Shown here in pieces: positions 17,784-27,427 of a stretch of 64,000 nucleotides of DNA. Numbering within the stretch: the first letter of the stretch is position 1; every line of letters begins with the position of its first letter. Made by a program: the position numbers and the translations under genes. This stretch comes from an uncultured Collinsella sp. GTDB taxonomy: Bacteria > Actinomycetota > Coriobacteriia > Coriobacteriales > Coriobacteriaceae. Below the pieces are notes generated by a model. That model did no database searches, was not told where the DNA came from, and saw nothing but the letters and a program-made list of their open reading frames with translations. Location of the stretch: NCBI GenBank assembly GCA_900541715.1, contig UQLI01000006.1:5900-69899 (forward strand), read 5' to 3'.

Positions 17784-17969
17784 GGAAACTATGTCCCACC
17801 ATTTCGAATCAGAACGGGGCACGGTTTCCCCCAGGACCTCCTTGCGGAAACTGCATCCCACTCTGAGCGCCCATTCCGGGACACAGCTTCCCAACGGCCC
17901 CCGTTTCGGAAACCGCATCCCGTTCCGAGCCTTCAAAGCAGGACGCGCCTTCCCCTAGGGAAGCATCTC
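17784..17969. repeat. Degenerate tandem repeat, three units of 62 bp (family E)
   Basis: Three consecutive units start at 17784, 17846 and 17908, each opening GGAAAC, with ATGTCCC or GCATCCC two bases later, and carrying a GG(G/A)C(A/G)C..TTCCC arm in the middle. Within units 1 and 2 the opening and middle arms form a hairpin (for example 17783-17797 with 17816-17830). The array fills the gap between the hom terminator and the antiporter stop codon. It has no coding capacity. Confidence 0.7.
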
Positions 17970-17970
17970 G

Positions 17971-19533
17971 TTATTTGCCGTCGTCGTCCTCGGCTTCTTC
18001 TCTTGCATAGAGCTCCAGCATGCGGCGGCGGTATTCGCGCACGGCGAGCTTGGCGCGCTCCAGGCGGCGACGCTCGCGCGGAGTCAGCTCGGACGGGTCG
18101 ACCTCGTCTCCATAGGTCTTATCGGCAAGCAGGTGCGCAGCGTCCACGATGCGGGCATCGATGTGGCCGCTCGCCGCCTCGGCGGAAAGACGCTCGGCAA
18201 TCGTATCGAGCGTAGGCAGGCCCTCGAATACGCGACCGTGACCATGCGAGGTCAGCAGCTCGTGCTCGCGTGCGAGCAGGCTCGCCAAATCGTGATGGGC
18301 ACGCAGGATGTCGAACGCATCGGATGGATGCTCGGCAACCTCTGCCACGGCGGCGACCGGCGCGGCGTCGACCACGCGGTAAAAGAGCTGCGCGAGCAAT
18401 GGCATCAAGAACACCGTAATGGCACCGGCGGCAACCATGACCGACGCAATATCTTGTGACAGCGCGCCCGCGTTGACGGCAACGCTCGTCACGGCAACGA
18501 TGATCGGCAGGGCCGTGGTGCAGTACAGAGCCACGGTAATGCGACCATACGCCGACACATCGCGCGTCGCGGGACAAATGCCCATAGAGATGAGAATGGG
18601 CACGGCACGAATAATCAGCAACGCCACGATAAAACCCGCGAGCAAGCCCGGGCGCGACGCCACGGCCGTCAGATCGATCTTTGCGCCCGATACGGTAAAG
18701 AACACCGGAATCAAAAAGCCGTAGGCCAGGCCGTCGAGCTTGGTCTCGAGCGTATGGTTGCCCTCGGGGATGATATAGCGCAGGACAAAGCCGGCGGCAA
18801 AAGAACCCAACACGATGTCGAGATCAAAGACAGCCGAGAACGCCACGAGCGTGACCAGGATGAGCACCGTCAGGCGCACGAAGGTCTGCGACGTGGTATC
18901 GGCGCGTTCCTCGACAAACGCAAAGAAGCGGCTGCCGACGCGCTTGGAGCGGCTCGGGACCACGGCCAGCAACACGCAGACCACCGCAAACAAGCCAAGG
19001 ATTACAAGCGTTTGGATGCCGGTGCGGGCAGACAGCAGCACCGACATGGCGAGCACGGGACCGAGCTCGCCCCAAGTGCCATACGCGAGAATCGAGTCGC
19101 CCACACGCGTGCCGGTGAGCGAGCGCTCGCGCATGATGGGCACAAGCGTACCGAGCGCCGTGGAAGTAAGGGCAAGCGTCACGGCGATACCGTCGAAATG
19201 ACTGACCGAGAACCACGGGGTAAAGCGCACGGCAAGCCAGGCGATACCAAACGTGACGACCCACGTCGCCAAGCCGTAGCGCCCCTCCACACCCGTGATG
19301 CTCTTGGGGTCGATCTCAAAGCCGGCAAGCAGGAACAAAAAGGCCAGGCCGAGCTCGGACACGAGCGAGACCTCGGCATCTACATGGATAATGTCGAGCA
19401 TATGGGGTCCCAGCACCGCGCCAAACACGAGCAAAAAGACCGTCTCGGGAACGGGTTTCCCGGGGATCGCCGAGGCGATGAAGGGGCTTGCAAAGGCCAC
19501 GAGCGCGATGATGGCGAGTGAAACGAATGCCAT
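17971..19533 (-). CDS. Kef-type cation:proton antiporter (CPA2 family)
   Basis: This 520-residue membrane protein has about twelve hydrophobic segments over residues 1-385, with the CPA2-like stretches FLFLLAGFEIDP and LDIVLGSFAAGFVLRYI. After this comes a soluble tail of about 135 residues, rich in charged residues and ending EEAEDDDGK. Such proteins exchange K+ or Na+ for H+; the ion cannot be told. No TrkA-N NAD-binding domain is visible in the tail, so it differs from KefB/KefC. The ATG at 19533 follows GAGAAAGGCATCAC. It is divergent from purL. Confidence 0.88.
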   Translation of the reverse strand: MAFVSLAIIALVAFASPFIASAIPGKPVPETVFLLVFGAVLGPHMLDIIHVDAEVSLVSELGLAFLFLLAGFEIDPKSITGVEGRYGLATWVVTFGIAWLAVRFTPWFSVSHFDGIAVTLALTSTALGTLVPIMRERSLTGTRVGDSILAYGTWGELGPVLAMSVLLSARTGIQTLVILGLFAVVCVLLAVVPSRSKRVGSRFFAFVEERADTTSQTFVRLTVLILVTLVAFSAVFDLDIVLGSFAAGFVLRYIIPEGNHTLETKLDGLAYGFLIPVFFTVSGAKIDLTAVASRPGLLAGFIVALLIIRAVPILISMGICPATRDVSAYGRITVALYCTTALPIIVAVTSVAVNAGALSQDIASVMVAAGAITVFLMPLLAQLFYRVVDAAPVAAVAEVAEHPSDAFDILRAHHDLASLLAREHELLTSHGHGRVFEGLPTLDTIAERLSAEAASGHIDARIVDAAHLLADKTYGDEVDPSELTPRERRRLERAKLAVREYRRRMLELYAREEAEDDDGK

Positions 19534-19602
19534 GTGATGCCTTTCTCTTGTTTGCGCTTCACTGTAGCACCCTCGCCGTCCTCAACGCGCCGCGAGCTGT
19601 CG

Positions 19603-19608
19603 TATCAT
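19603..19608 (+). promoter_or_regulatory. Possible -10 box for purL
   Basis: TATCAT lies 110 bases before the purL start in the 184-base gap shared with the divergent antiporter gene. The -35 is not clear and no purine riboswitch was recognised. Confidence 0.3.
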
Positions 19609-19717
19609 AGTGAGGTTTACAAACATGTGGCTCAAGGCGACCGCGAGGCTTGCCCCGCAAACCGACCGCTGCCGCATACCGTACCGTACGCCCAACCGAT
19701 CAGGAAGGCAGGAACCA

Positions 19718-22700
19718 ATGGTCTCTCGTATCTACGTGGAGAAGAAACCCGGGTTCGACGTCGAGGCTCAGCAGCTCAAGGGCGAGCTGACCGAAATTCT
19801 CGGCATCAAGGGCATCGAGGCCCTGAGGATCATCAACCGCTACGACGTCGAGGGCATCGACGAGGAGCTTTTCCGCTCCTGCGTGCCGACCGTCTTTAGC
19901 GAGCCCCAGGTCGATGTGACCTACGACGAGCTCCCCGCAAGCGATGGCGCCGTCTTTGCCGTCGAATTCCTGCCTGGCCAGTTTGACCAGCGCGCCGACT
20001 CCGCCAGCGAGTGCGTGCAGCTCATCAGCCAGGGCGAGCGCCCCGCCGTGCGCTCCGCCAAGGTCTATATGATCTCGGGCACTCTGGACGAAGACGCCAT
20101 CGGGGCCATCAAGCACTACGTGGTGAACCCCGTCGAGGCGCGCATCGCCTCGCTCGACCTGCCCGAGACGCTGTACATGGAGACCCCCGAGCCTGCGCCC
20201 GTCGAGGTGCTCGATGGCTTCCGCGAGCTCGACGAGGCCGGCCTTGCCGCCTTTATCGCCGATCGCGGTCTTGCCATGGACGAGGCGGACATCGCCTTCT
20301 GCCAGCAGTACTTCCGCGATGAGGATCGCGACCCCACCATCACCGAGATCCGCGTGATCGACACCTATTGGTCCGACCACTGCCGCCACACCACCTTCGG
20401 CACCGTCCTGGATGACGTGACGATCGACGACGCCGTGGTGCAGCAGGCCTTCGACCGCTACATGGAGATGCGCCACGAGCTCGGTCGCGACGCCAAGCCC
20501 GTCTGCCTCATGGACATGGGCACCATCGGCGCCAAATACCTCAAGAAGACCGGCGTCATGACCGATGTCGACGAATCCGAGGAGATCAACGCCTGCACCG
20601 TCAAGGTGAAGGTCGATGTCGATGGTGAGGACCAGGACTGGCTGTTCCTGTTTAAGAACGAGACCCACAACCACCCGACCGAAATCGAGCCCTTCGGCGG
20701 TGCCGCCACCTGCGTGGGCGGCGCCATCCGCGACCCGCTTTCGGGCCGCAGCTACGTGTACCAGGCCATGCGTGTCACCGGCGCCGGCGACCCCACCGTC
20801 CCCGTGTCCGAGACGCTCGAGGGCAAGCTGCCGCAGCGCAAGCTCGTAACCACCGCTGCCGCCGGCTACTCCAGCTACGGCAACCAGATCGGCCTTGCCA
20901 CCGGCCAGGTCAACGAACTCTATCACCCCGGCTACGTAGCCAAGCGCATGGAGGTCGGCGCCGTCGTGGGCGCTACCCCGGCAAACCACGTGCGCCGCGA
21001 GTGCCCCGCCCCCACCGACAAGATCATCCTGCTGGGCGGCCGCACCGGCCGTGACGGCATCGGCGGTGCCACCGGCTCCTCCAAGACCCAGAACACCGAG
21101 TCCATCGAGACCTCGGGCGCCGAGGTCCAGAAGGGCAACGCCCCGGTCGAGCGTAAGCTGCAGCGTCTGTTCCGCCGCGGCGACGCCTGCCGCCTGATCA
21201 AGCGCTGCAACGACTTTGGCGCCGGCGGCGTCTCGGTCGCCGTAGGCGAGCTTGCCGACGGCCTGTATGTCGACCTTGATACCGTGACCAAGAAGTACGA
21301 CGGCCTGGACGGCACCGAACTCGCTATTTCCGAGTCCCAGGAGCGTATGGCCTGCGCCGTCGCCGACAGTGACGTCGAGGAGTTCATGGGCTACGCCGCC
21401 GAGGAAAACCTGGAGGCGACCGTTATCGCCGAGGTTACCGCCGAGCCGCGCATGCGCATGGCCTGGAACGGCGTCGCCATCGTCGACCTATCCCGCGAGT
21501 TCCTCAACTCCAACGGCGCGCCCAAGCACCAGGTCGCCCACGTGTGCGCCCGCAGCGTGTGGCAGCCCAGCTGGGCCGGCACCACGCTTGCCGAGCGCAT
21601 GACCTCGCTTGTCACCGACCTCAACGTCGCCTCCAACAAGGGCCTTTCTGAGCGCTTCGACTCCACCATCGGCGCCGCGACCGTGCTCATGCCCTTTGGC
21701 GGCAAGACGCAGCTCACCCCAAGCTCGGCCATGGTCGCCAAGTTCCCCGTGGACGGCGAGACCACCACGGCGAGTGCCATGGCATGGGGCTTCAACCCCT
21801 ATCTGATGGAGGCCGACCAGTTTGCGGGCGCCTACCTGTCCGTGGTCGAGTCCATCGCCAAGCTCGTGGCTGCCGGCTTTGAGCACAAGCGCGCCTATCT
21901 CTCCTTCCAGGAGTACTTCGAGCGTCTGCGCACCGAGGCCGAGCGCTGGGGCAAGCCCACGGCAGCCGTCCTGGGCGCCCTCATGGCCCAAGTCGACCTG
22001 GGTGCCGGCGCCATCGGTGGCAAGGATTCCATGAGCGGCTCGTTTGAGGACGAGGCCGGCGAGCTCAACGTTCCGCCGACTCTGATCAGCTTCGCTGTGG
22101 CCGTGGGCCGCGCGGCGCGCGCCGTCTCCCCTGAGTTCAAGGGCCTGACGCACCGCGTCGTCCGCATCGCCCCCGCCACCTACGGCGAGGACTACCGCCC
22201 CGATGCTCAGCAGCTGCTCGCCGCGTTTGACGCCGTCGAGGCGCTCACTGCTACCGGCGACGCCCTGGCCGTCTCCACGCCCGGCTACGGCTGCGGCGCC
22301 GAGAGCCTTTTTAAGATGTGCGTCGGCAACCAGATCGGTATCGAGCTTGCCGAGGACGTGGACGTGGAGAGCCTCTTCACCCCGCTCTACGGCAGCTTTA
22401 TCGTCGAGCTCGCCGAGGACGCCGAGCTACCCGAGGTCGCCGACGGCGTTGTCGTCGAGCCCCTGGGTACCACCGTCGAGGGCTATGTCATCGACACCGG
22501 CTCCGAGGTCATCGAGCTCGCCAAGCTCCAGGAGGCCTGGGAGAGCGGCATCGAGGGCGTCTTCACCTACCGCAGCGCCGGCGAGACCCCCGAGGTCGAG
22601 ACCATCGACTTCCGCGCCAAGGATATCCACGTGTACGGCGGCGCCAAGATCGCCCGCCCGCGCGTGATCATCCCCGTGTTCCCCGGCAACAACTGCGAGT

Positions 22701-23464
22701 ACGACAGCGCCCGCGCCTTCCGTGCCGCCGGTGCCGAGGCCGACACCTTCGTGATCAACAACCTCACGCCCGAGGCCGTCGCCGAGAGCACCCACGAGCT
22801 TGCCCGCCGCATCCGTACAAGCCAGATCGTTATGATCCCCGGCGGCTTCTCGGGCGGCGACGAGCCCGACGGCTCTGCCAAGTTCATCACGGCGTTCTTC
22901 CGCGCTCCCGAGGTCACCGAGGCAGTCCGCGACCTGCTCAAGGCCCGCGATGGCCTGATGCTGGGCATCTGCAACGGCTTCCAGGCCCTGATCAAGCTCG
23001 GCCTGGTGCCCTACGGCGACATCGTCGACGCCACGCCCGATGCGCCCACGTTGACGTTCAACACCATCGGTCGCCACCAGAGCCGTCTGGTGCGCACCCG
23101 CATCTCGTCCAACCTGTCCCCGTGGCTGTCGCAGTGCAGCCTGGACGACCCCTACACCGTCGCCATCAGTCACGGCGAGGGCCGCTTCGTCGCTAACGAC
23201 GAGGTGCTCGCCCAGCTTATCGCCAACGGCCAGGTCGCCACGCAGTACGTGGGCGAGGACGGCAAGCCCAGCATGGATCTTTCCGTCAACCCCAACGGCT
23301 CCGCACTCGCCATCGAGGGCATCACGAGCCCCGACGGCCGCGTCCTGGGCAAGATGGGCCACGCCGAGCGTCGCGGCGACAACCTGTACCGCAACGTACC
23401 CGAGCATGTCCCCGGCGATAAGTTCATGCCGATCTTTGAGAGCGGCGTGGCCTACTTCGCTTAA
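19718..23464 (+). CDS. purL: Phosphoribosylformylglycinamidine synthase, full-length
   Basis: This 1248-residue enzyme converts FGAR, glutamine and ATP to FGAM in purine synthesis. It is the large one-piece form: an N-terminal PurS-like region, two AIRS-related ATP domains (TYWSDHCRHTTF, FKNETHNHPTEIEPFGGAAT, GGRTGRDGIGGATGSSK) and a C-terminal glutamine amidotransferase domain (FPGNNCEYDSARAF, MLGICNGFQALIKLG with the nucleophile Cys, and SHGEGRF). The ATG at 19718 has CAGGAAGGCAGGAACC before it; an upstream frame opening at 19610 has no such site. Being one polypeptide, it needs no separate purQ or purS. Confidence 0.97.
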   Translation: MVSRIYVEKKPGFDVEAQQLKGELTEILGIKGIEALRIINRYDVEGIDEELFRSCVPTVFSEPQVDVTYDELPASDGAVFAVEFLPGQFDQRADSASECVQLISQGERPAVRSAKVYMISGTLDEDAIGAIKHYVVNPVEARIASLDLPETLYMETPEPAPVEVLDGFRELDEAGLAAFIADRGLAMDEADIAFCQQYFRDEDRDPTITEIRVIDTYWSDHCRHTTFGTVLDDVTIDDAVVQQAFDRYMEMRHELGRDAKPVCLMDMGTIGAKYLKKTGVMTDVDESEEINACTVKVKVDVDGEDQDWLFLFKNETHNHPTEIEPFGGAATCVGGAIRDPLSGRSYVYQAMRVTGAGDPTVPVSETLEGKLPQRKLVTTAAAGYSSYGNQIGLATGQVNELYHPGYVAKRMEVGAVVGATPANHVRRECPAPTDKIILLGGRTGRDGIGGATGSSKTQNTESIETSGAEVQKGNAPVERKLQRLFRRGDACRLIKRCNDFGAGGVSVAVGELADGLYVDLDTVTKKYDGLDGTELAISESQERMACAVADSDVEEFMGYAAEENLEATVIAEVTAEPRMRMAWNGVAIVDLSREFLNSNGAPKHQVAHVCARSVWQPSWAGTTLAERMTSLVTDLNVASNKGLSERFDSTIGAATVLMPFGGKTQLTPSSAMVAKFPVDGETTTASAMAWGFNPYLMEADQFAGAYLSVVESIAKLVAAGFEHKRAYLSFQEYFERLRTEAERWGKPTAAVLGALMAQVDLGAGAIGGKDSMSGSFEDEAGELNVPPTLISFAVAVGRAARAVSPEFKGLTHRVVRIAPATYGEDYRPDAQQLLAAFDAVEALTATGDALAVSTPGYGCGAESLFKMCVGNQIGIELAEDVDVESLFTPLYGSFIVELAEDAELPEVADGVVVEPLGTTVEGYVIDTGSEVIELAKLQEAWESGIEGVFTYRSAGETPEVETIDFRAKDIHVYGGAKIARPRVIIPVFPGNNCEYDSARAFRAAGAEADTFVINNLTPEAVAESTHELARRIRTSQIVMIPGGFSGGDEPDGSAKFITAFFRAPEVTEAVRDLLKARDGLMLGICNGFQALIKLGLVPYGDIVDATPDAPTLTFNTIGRHQSRLVRTRISSNLSPWLSQCSLDDPYTVAISHGEGRFVANDEVLAQLIANGQVATQYVGEDGKPSMDLSVNPNGSALAIEGITSPDGRVLGKMGHAERRGDNLYRNVPEHVPGDKFMPIFESGVAYFA

Positions 23465-23501
23465 ACCTTTCCCATCGGGTACAATCCCCTCGGGTAACAA
23501 C

Positions 23502-23538
23502 ACCCGCCACCGACACATCCGGTGGCGGGTTCTTTTTT
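23502..23538 (+). terminator. Intrinsic terminator after purL
   Basis: ACCCGCCACCG (23502-23512) pairs with CGGTGGCGGGT (23520-23530), followed by TCTTTTTT. It sits just before the next gene's ribosome binding site. Confidence 0.9.
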
Positions 23539-23563
23539 GCTTCGCGCATACAGGAAGGACATC

Positions 23564-24499
23564 ATGGAAAGCCGCAAGCCGTATCTCGCCACCCTGCCCG
23601 GACTCATCCTGGGCTGCCTCGTCTGCTGCGCGCTCTGGGGATCGGCTTTTCCCTGCATCAAGATCGGCTACGGCCTCTTTGGCATTCCCGCACACGACAG
23701 CGCCTCGCAGCTGCTCTTCGCGGGTCTGCGCTTCACCCTTGCCGGCATGCTGGTCATTGTTGGCATGAGCGCAGCCCAGCGCCGTCCGCTCGTTCCGCAA
23801 GCGCGCGACATCAAGCCCATCCTCACGTTGTCGCTCTTCCAGACTATCGGGCAGTACTTCTTTTTCTATCTGGGCCTCTCGTGCGCCAGCGCCATGTCGA
23901 GCTCCATCATCGAGGCCAGCGCCAACTTCCTCGCAATCCTCTTTGCCGCCCTGGCTTTTCACACCGAGAAGCTCAATACGGCCAAGGTGCTTGGCTGTGC
24001 GCTGGGCTTTGCCGGCGTCGCGCTCGTCAACCTCTCGGGCGCAGATGGCACCTTTGGCTTCAGGCTCGATGGCGAGTGCTTTATCCTAGCCTCCACTGTC
24101 GCGGGTGCTCTTTCGACCTGCCTGATCGGCATCTTCTCGCGCAAGCACGACGGCGTCTTGCTTGCCGGGTGGCAGTTCTTGGTCGGCGGCCTGGTCCTCA
24201 CCGCCATCGGCTTTTTGATGGGTGGCGCGCTCTCCCCCACCGCAATCATCCCCGCCATCGCACTCATTATCTATATGGCACTCATTTCCGCCGTCGCGTA
24301 CTCGCTATGGTCGCGTCTGCTTGCCGTCAACCCCGTCAGCCGTGTGTCGGTCTTTGGCTTTATGAATCCAGTCTTTGGCGTACTGTTGAGCGCTCTGCTG
24401 CTCGGCGAGGGCGCTGGCACGAGCCCTGTTACCGTACTTGTTGCCCTGCTGTTGGTCTGCGGCGGCATCATCATCGTCAACAGGCCCAAAAAGGTCTAA
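23564..24499 (+). CDS. EamA/DMT-family permease
   Basis: This 311-residue protein has ten hydrophobic segments in two repeated halves, as in the drug/metabolite transporter superfamily (ALWGSAFPCIKIGYG at the start; FGFMNPVFGVLLSALLLGE in the second half). Members export amino acids, nucleosides or toxic metabolites; no substrate can be assigned. The ATG at 23564 has CAGGAAGGACATC upstream, which excludes the longer frame that begins inside the purL terminator. Confidence 0.87.
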   Translation: MESRKPYLATLPGLILGCLVCCALWGSAFPCIKIGYGLFGIPAHDSASQLLFAGLRFTLAGMLVIVGMSAAQRRPLVPQARDIKPILTLSLFQTIGQYFFFYLGLSCASAMSSSIIEASANFLAILFAALAFHTEKLNTAKVLGCALGFAGVALVNLSGADGTFGFRLDGECFILASTVAGALSTCLIGIFSRKHDGVLLAGWQFLVGGLVLTAIGFLMGGALSPTAIIPAIALIIYMALISAVAYSLWSRLLAVNPVSRVSVFGFMNPVFGVLLSALLLGEGAGTSPVTVLVALLLVCGGIIIVNRPKKV

Positions 24500-24566
24500 C
24501 GAACTACCCCTATTTAGCAGAGGGGGTTCACATGCTTTAGCTTAATGGAGTACATCGGAGAGCCGA

Positions 24567-24599
24567 GGGCCGCCACGCCCGCCAGCGTGCGCCCTTTTT
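24567..24599 (+). terminator. Likely terminator after the EamA gene
   Basis: GGGC-CGC-ACGC pairs with GCGTGCGCCC (right arm 24585-24594) with two bulges, followed by TTTTT at 24595-24599. It abuts the convergent cyclase stop codon. Confidence 0.65.
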
Positions 24600-25749
24600 C
24601 TAGCGTATCTGGGCCCCGGCTTTCTTCTTCTCGCGCTTTACGCGGTAGAGCTCCGCGTCGGCAGCACGAAGCAAGTCTTGCCAGGTATCGACGCCATCAC
24701 CGACCCGTGCGTAGCCGATGGACATCCGCAACAGATACGGAACCTCGGCGCGCGAGCTCATCGTTGATTGTCGCACACAGATGCATGATATCCTGTTCCG
24801 CCACTGCCTTTTGGAGCACCACGAACTCATCGCCACCATAACGTGCGATAAAGCCGCCAGACGCCGAGCAGACTTCTTTGAGCGCAGCGGATATGACCTG
24901 AAGAGCGTGGTCGCCCTCCACATGCCCATAGCGATCGTTAATCTGCTTAAAGCCGTCGGCGTCCATCATAAGCAGATATACATCTTCGGCCTGATCCACA
25001 TTTGAGAAGAGCGACAGCATATAGGTCTCAAAACGGTTGCGATTGTTAAGTCCAGTCAACGGGTCGGTCGAGATGAGCTGCTCCTGGTAGATGATGTAGA
25101 GCAGCAACATGCTAATCATTATGCCGACACAAAGGCCGGGCACCGAGTATACGACCTGAAAGGTACCGCCCACCAGGGCCGGAATGGCGAAAAATGCCAA
25201 GGTTCGATAGATGGCCTTCGTCTGCAGGCTCTCGACCCTGCGAGATTGCACAAATGCATGCAGGGACGTATGTATAACGTAACAGTAGCTGACGATGGGC
25301 TGGATCATATAGGCAAAGCCGCGACGATACACGCCCTGCGAATCGATATAGAACAGGGCGTGCGTCCAGTAACTGGTAAACGCCAGCACGACCACCAGAG
25401 CCGTAGGCAACGCTACAAGCACCACCCTATAGCGCGAGGTCAAAAGGCGAGAACCCTGCACCGTCTCGGAATAGATAAACCAAATGAGACACGCGATAGC
25501 AAAGAGCGAAAACGAAACCGCGTTGGAAATCCAGTTGGCAGCAATGCCCAACGTGCCGTCCACACCGTCCGAAAGCGTCCAGATCATATCGAATAATATG
25601 TACGCGGCAGAGGTGTAGCCAAGCATGCTAAACAATAGCTGCTGGGTGCTCGAGAACAAGGAGCGACGACTTCGCACGGCAAGCCCGATAAGAACAATCA
25701 TGCATAGCACGAATATCTCAATCTTAAGTGCCTTAACCACTAGCGCCAT
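24600..25749 (-). pseudogene. Frameshifted membrane diguanylate cyclase (GGDEF)
   Basis: The first frame (25749 to about 24755) encodes roughly eight membrane segments followed by a GGDEF domain with DPLTGLNNRNRFE and RYGGDEFVVL, which would make c-di-GMP from GTP. It then leaves frame and stops at 24697. The expected end of the domain, LLRMSIGYARVGDGVDTWQ to VKREKK, continues in another frame down to the TAG at 24600. The break lies at 24746-24755 in a CGCGCG run; adding one base would restore ELARAEV. The change is either a real mutation or a sequencing error. The start is uncertain (ATG 25749 or GTG 25740). The catalytic GGDEF is intact upstream of the break. Confidence 0.8.
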
Positions 25750-25841
25750 CCCTTCAATACCCAAGTGGTCAGAATCGCCCAATTCGAATCAGGGCAATAA
25801 ACACCCCTTAACTCCGCAGGGGTAAAGGGGATAATAGCAGA

Positions 25842-25881
25842 GCGCCCGAACATCACTGCAAAACAGTTTCTGTTCGGGCGC
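25842..25881 (-). terminator. Hairpin downstream of kdgT
   Basis: GCGCCCGAACA (25842-25852) pairs perfectly with TGTTCGGGCGC (25871-25881) across an 18-base loop, 50 bases after the kdgT stop. The leftward T-run is poor, so this is a probable but not certain terminator. Confidence 0.6.
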
Positions 25882-25930
25882 CCATACGGCGCGAATTGCA
25901 CACGCCGGCATCATTGATGGGTATCGATTG

Positions 25931-26953
25931 CTACTCGCCATCGATGTCAGTCGCGACGGCCTCCTCGATGGCCTCGACACCGACAGGCGACAGATCCTCC
26001 TTGCCTTGGCAGAACTTCTTGTCGACCCAGCCAGTCAGAATCGGAGCCATGATCGCCGTGATGATAACGGCGGTGGCGATCTGAGCGTACGCGGTGGGCG
26101 CAAGCTCGGCGTAGCGCGGTGCGACCTCGGCGAGGGCAACCGGTGTGGTCATAGCCGTGCCGGCAATGGTGGAGCAAGCCACAGCGGCCTTGCCATTGCC
26201 GCCGCACAGACGCTCGAACGCAAAGGTGATGGGACCGACGACAAACAGCGTGACAAGGCCCAGCAAGATGCCGGAAATACCGCCGGTGATAAAGCTCGAC
26301 AGGCTCATGGACGCACCGAGCTGAAATCCGATGACGGCAATCGCGGGATTGGCACCGGGAACCAGCAAGTTCTTGATAAACGGGAACAGGTTGCCCAGAA
26401 CCATGCCAATAACGAGTGGCAAGATGGAGCCGATAATGGTGCCAATGGGAATGTTGGCGAGGCCGGAAACACCGAGGATGATCATCGTGACGGCGGGGCC
26501 AGCCGTAAAGAACAGGATACCGACGGCGCCCTGCTCGGACTCATCGCCGAACTCGCCCATGATACCCGTATAGAGCGCCATGTTGCAAAACGTGATGCCG
26601 CCGATGATAGACACGGAGCTCAGACCCAGGAAGTTGTCGTTAAAGAAATATGCTACGCCCAGGCCGAGAGCCGCTGCGACGACCAGCTTGGGGATCAGCA
26701 CGACGATACCGGTCTTGATGGCACCCGGCGTGGACTTAAAGCTGATGCCGGCGCCCACAAACAGCAGGATCGCGGCGACGATGGTATTGGAGCCACCGCG
26801 GCAGGCAGCCGTAAAGAAGCCGCCGATCTCAAAAACCTGCGGGCAGAAGGTGTTGAGCAAAAGACCGACGATCATGGGATAGATCATGATGTCGCCCGGG
26901 ATGCGCGGGACCTTGAATTTCTTTTGCTCGTTGGCGGTCGCTTCCTGTGCCAT
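25931..26953 (-). CDS. kdgT: 2-keto-3-deoxygluconate permease family protein
   Basis: This 340-residue protein has about ten membrane segments and matches KdgT (IYPMIVGLLLNTFCP, FKSTPGAIKTG, LPLVIGMVLGNLFP, TTPVALAEVAP). KdgT imports 2-keto-3-deoxygluconate, a product of pectin and uronate breakdown, with protons. No kdgK, kdgA or uronate genes are next to it, so the in vivo substrate is unproven. The ATG at 26953 has GGGGG upstream. Confidence 0.88.
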   Translation of the reverse strand: MAQEATANEQKKFKVPRIPGDIMIYPMIVGLLLNTFCPQVFEIGGFFTAACRGGSNTIVAAILLFVGAGISFKSTPGAIKTGIVVLIPKLVVAAALGLGVAYFFNDNFLGLSSVSIIGGITFCNMALYTGIMGEFGDESEQGAVGILFFTAGPAVTMIILGVSGLANIPIGTIIGSILPLVIGMVLGNLFPFIKNLLVPGANPAIAVIGFQLGASMSLSSFITGGISGILLGLVTLFVVGPITFAFERLCGGNGKAAVACSTIAGTAMTTPVALAEVAPRYAELAPTAYAQIATAVIITAIMAPILTGWVDKKFCQGKEDLSPVGVEAIEEAVATDIDGE

Positions 26954-27103
26954 GAAACCCCCATTTCCGCTGACGGGGTACAAAAGCCCACGTCACGCTT
27001 TGCTACAGTAAAGTTTGACCATGGTACCAGAAGAAATAGACCAGCTCGGTGAAAAATTCGACAAGTTGGGATGGAACGAGATTCGGCGCCCGCGACGCCA
27101 CCC

Positions 27104-27427
27104 CTATATAAGGCTCAAGACGATATAGAGTACGATGCCCGAGACGCAGCACCACAGCATCGATTTTGTCTTGACCGCCACGACCACGACGCCGGCGGCC
27201 GCAATCCAGGGAACCAAGGCAGGCCAGAGCCCCGCGTCGAACGCGCCGGGACTCACCAAGTCGTTGGCGACCAGCGCGGCAAAGGCAGCGGGCGGGATAT
27301 AGCCCAGGGCCTCGGTAATGCGGGGCGACAGGGTCCGCCCGCGCAAGGCGAACGCCGGCGCGATGCGAAAGAACGCGATAGCAGCCCACGACGACAGCCA
27401 CAGAACCAAGAACTCGTTAACGGGCAT
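27104..27427 (-). CDS. azlD: AzlD-type branched-chain amino acid exporter small subunit
   Basis: This 107-residue protein has four hydrophobic segments (NEFLVLWLSSWAAIAF, LGYIPPAAFAALVAND) in the AzlD pattern. AzlD works with AzlC to export branched-chain amino acids or analogues such as 4-azaleucine. The ATG at 27427 follows GAGGTGCCCGCG and lies 11 bases inside azlC, so the two are translationally coupled. Confidence 0.88.
   Translation of the reverse strand: MPVNEFLVLWLSSWAAIAFFRIAPAFALRGRTLSPRITEALGYIPPAAFAALVANDLVSPGAFDAGLWPALVPWIAAAGVVVVAVKTKSMLWCCVSGIVLYIVLSLI

Noticed and set aside
19610..19717. N-terminal extension of purL
   Set aside because: No ribosome site at 19610; the ATG at 19718 has a good one and gives the usual PurL start.
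22427..23962. Long reverse frame opposite purL and the EamA gene
   Set aside because: It would cross the purL terminator and covers the clear amidotransferase domain on the other strand.
24500..24600. tRNA-like folding in the gap after the EamA gene
   Set aside because: No acceptor/anticodon/T-arm set could be drawn; the sequence fits a bulged terminator.
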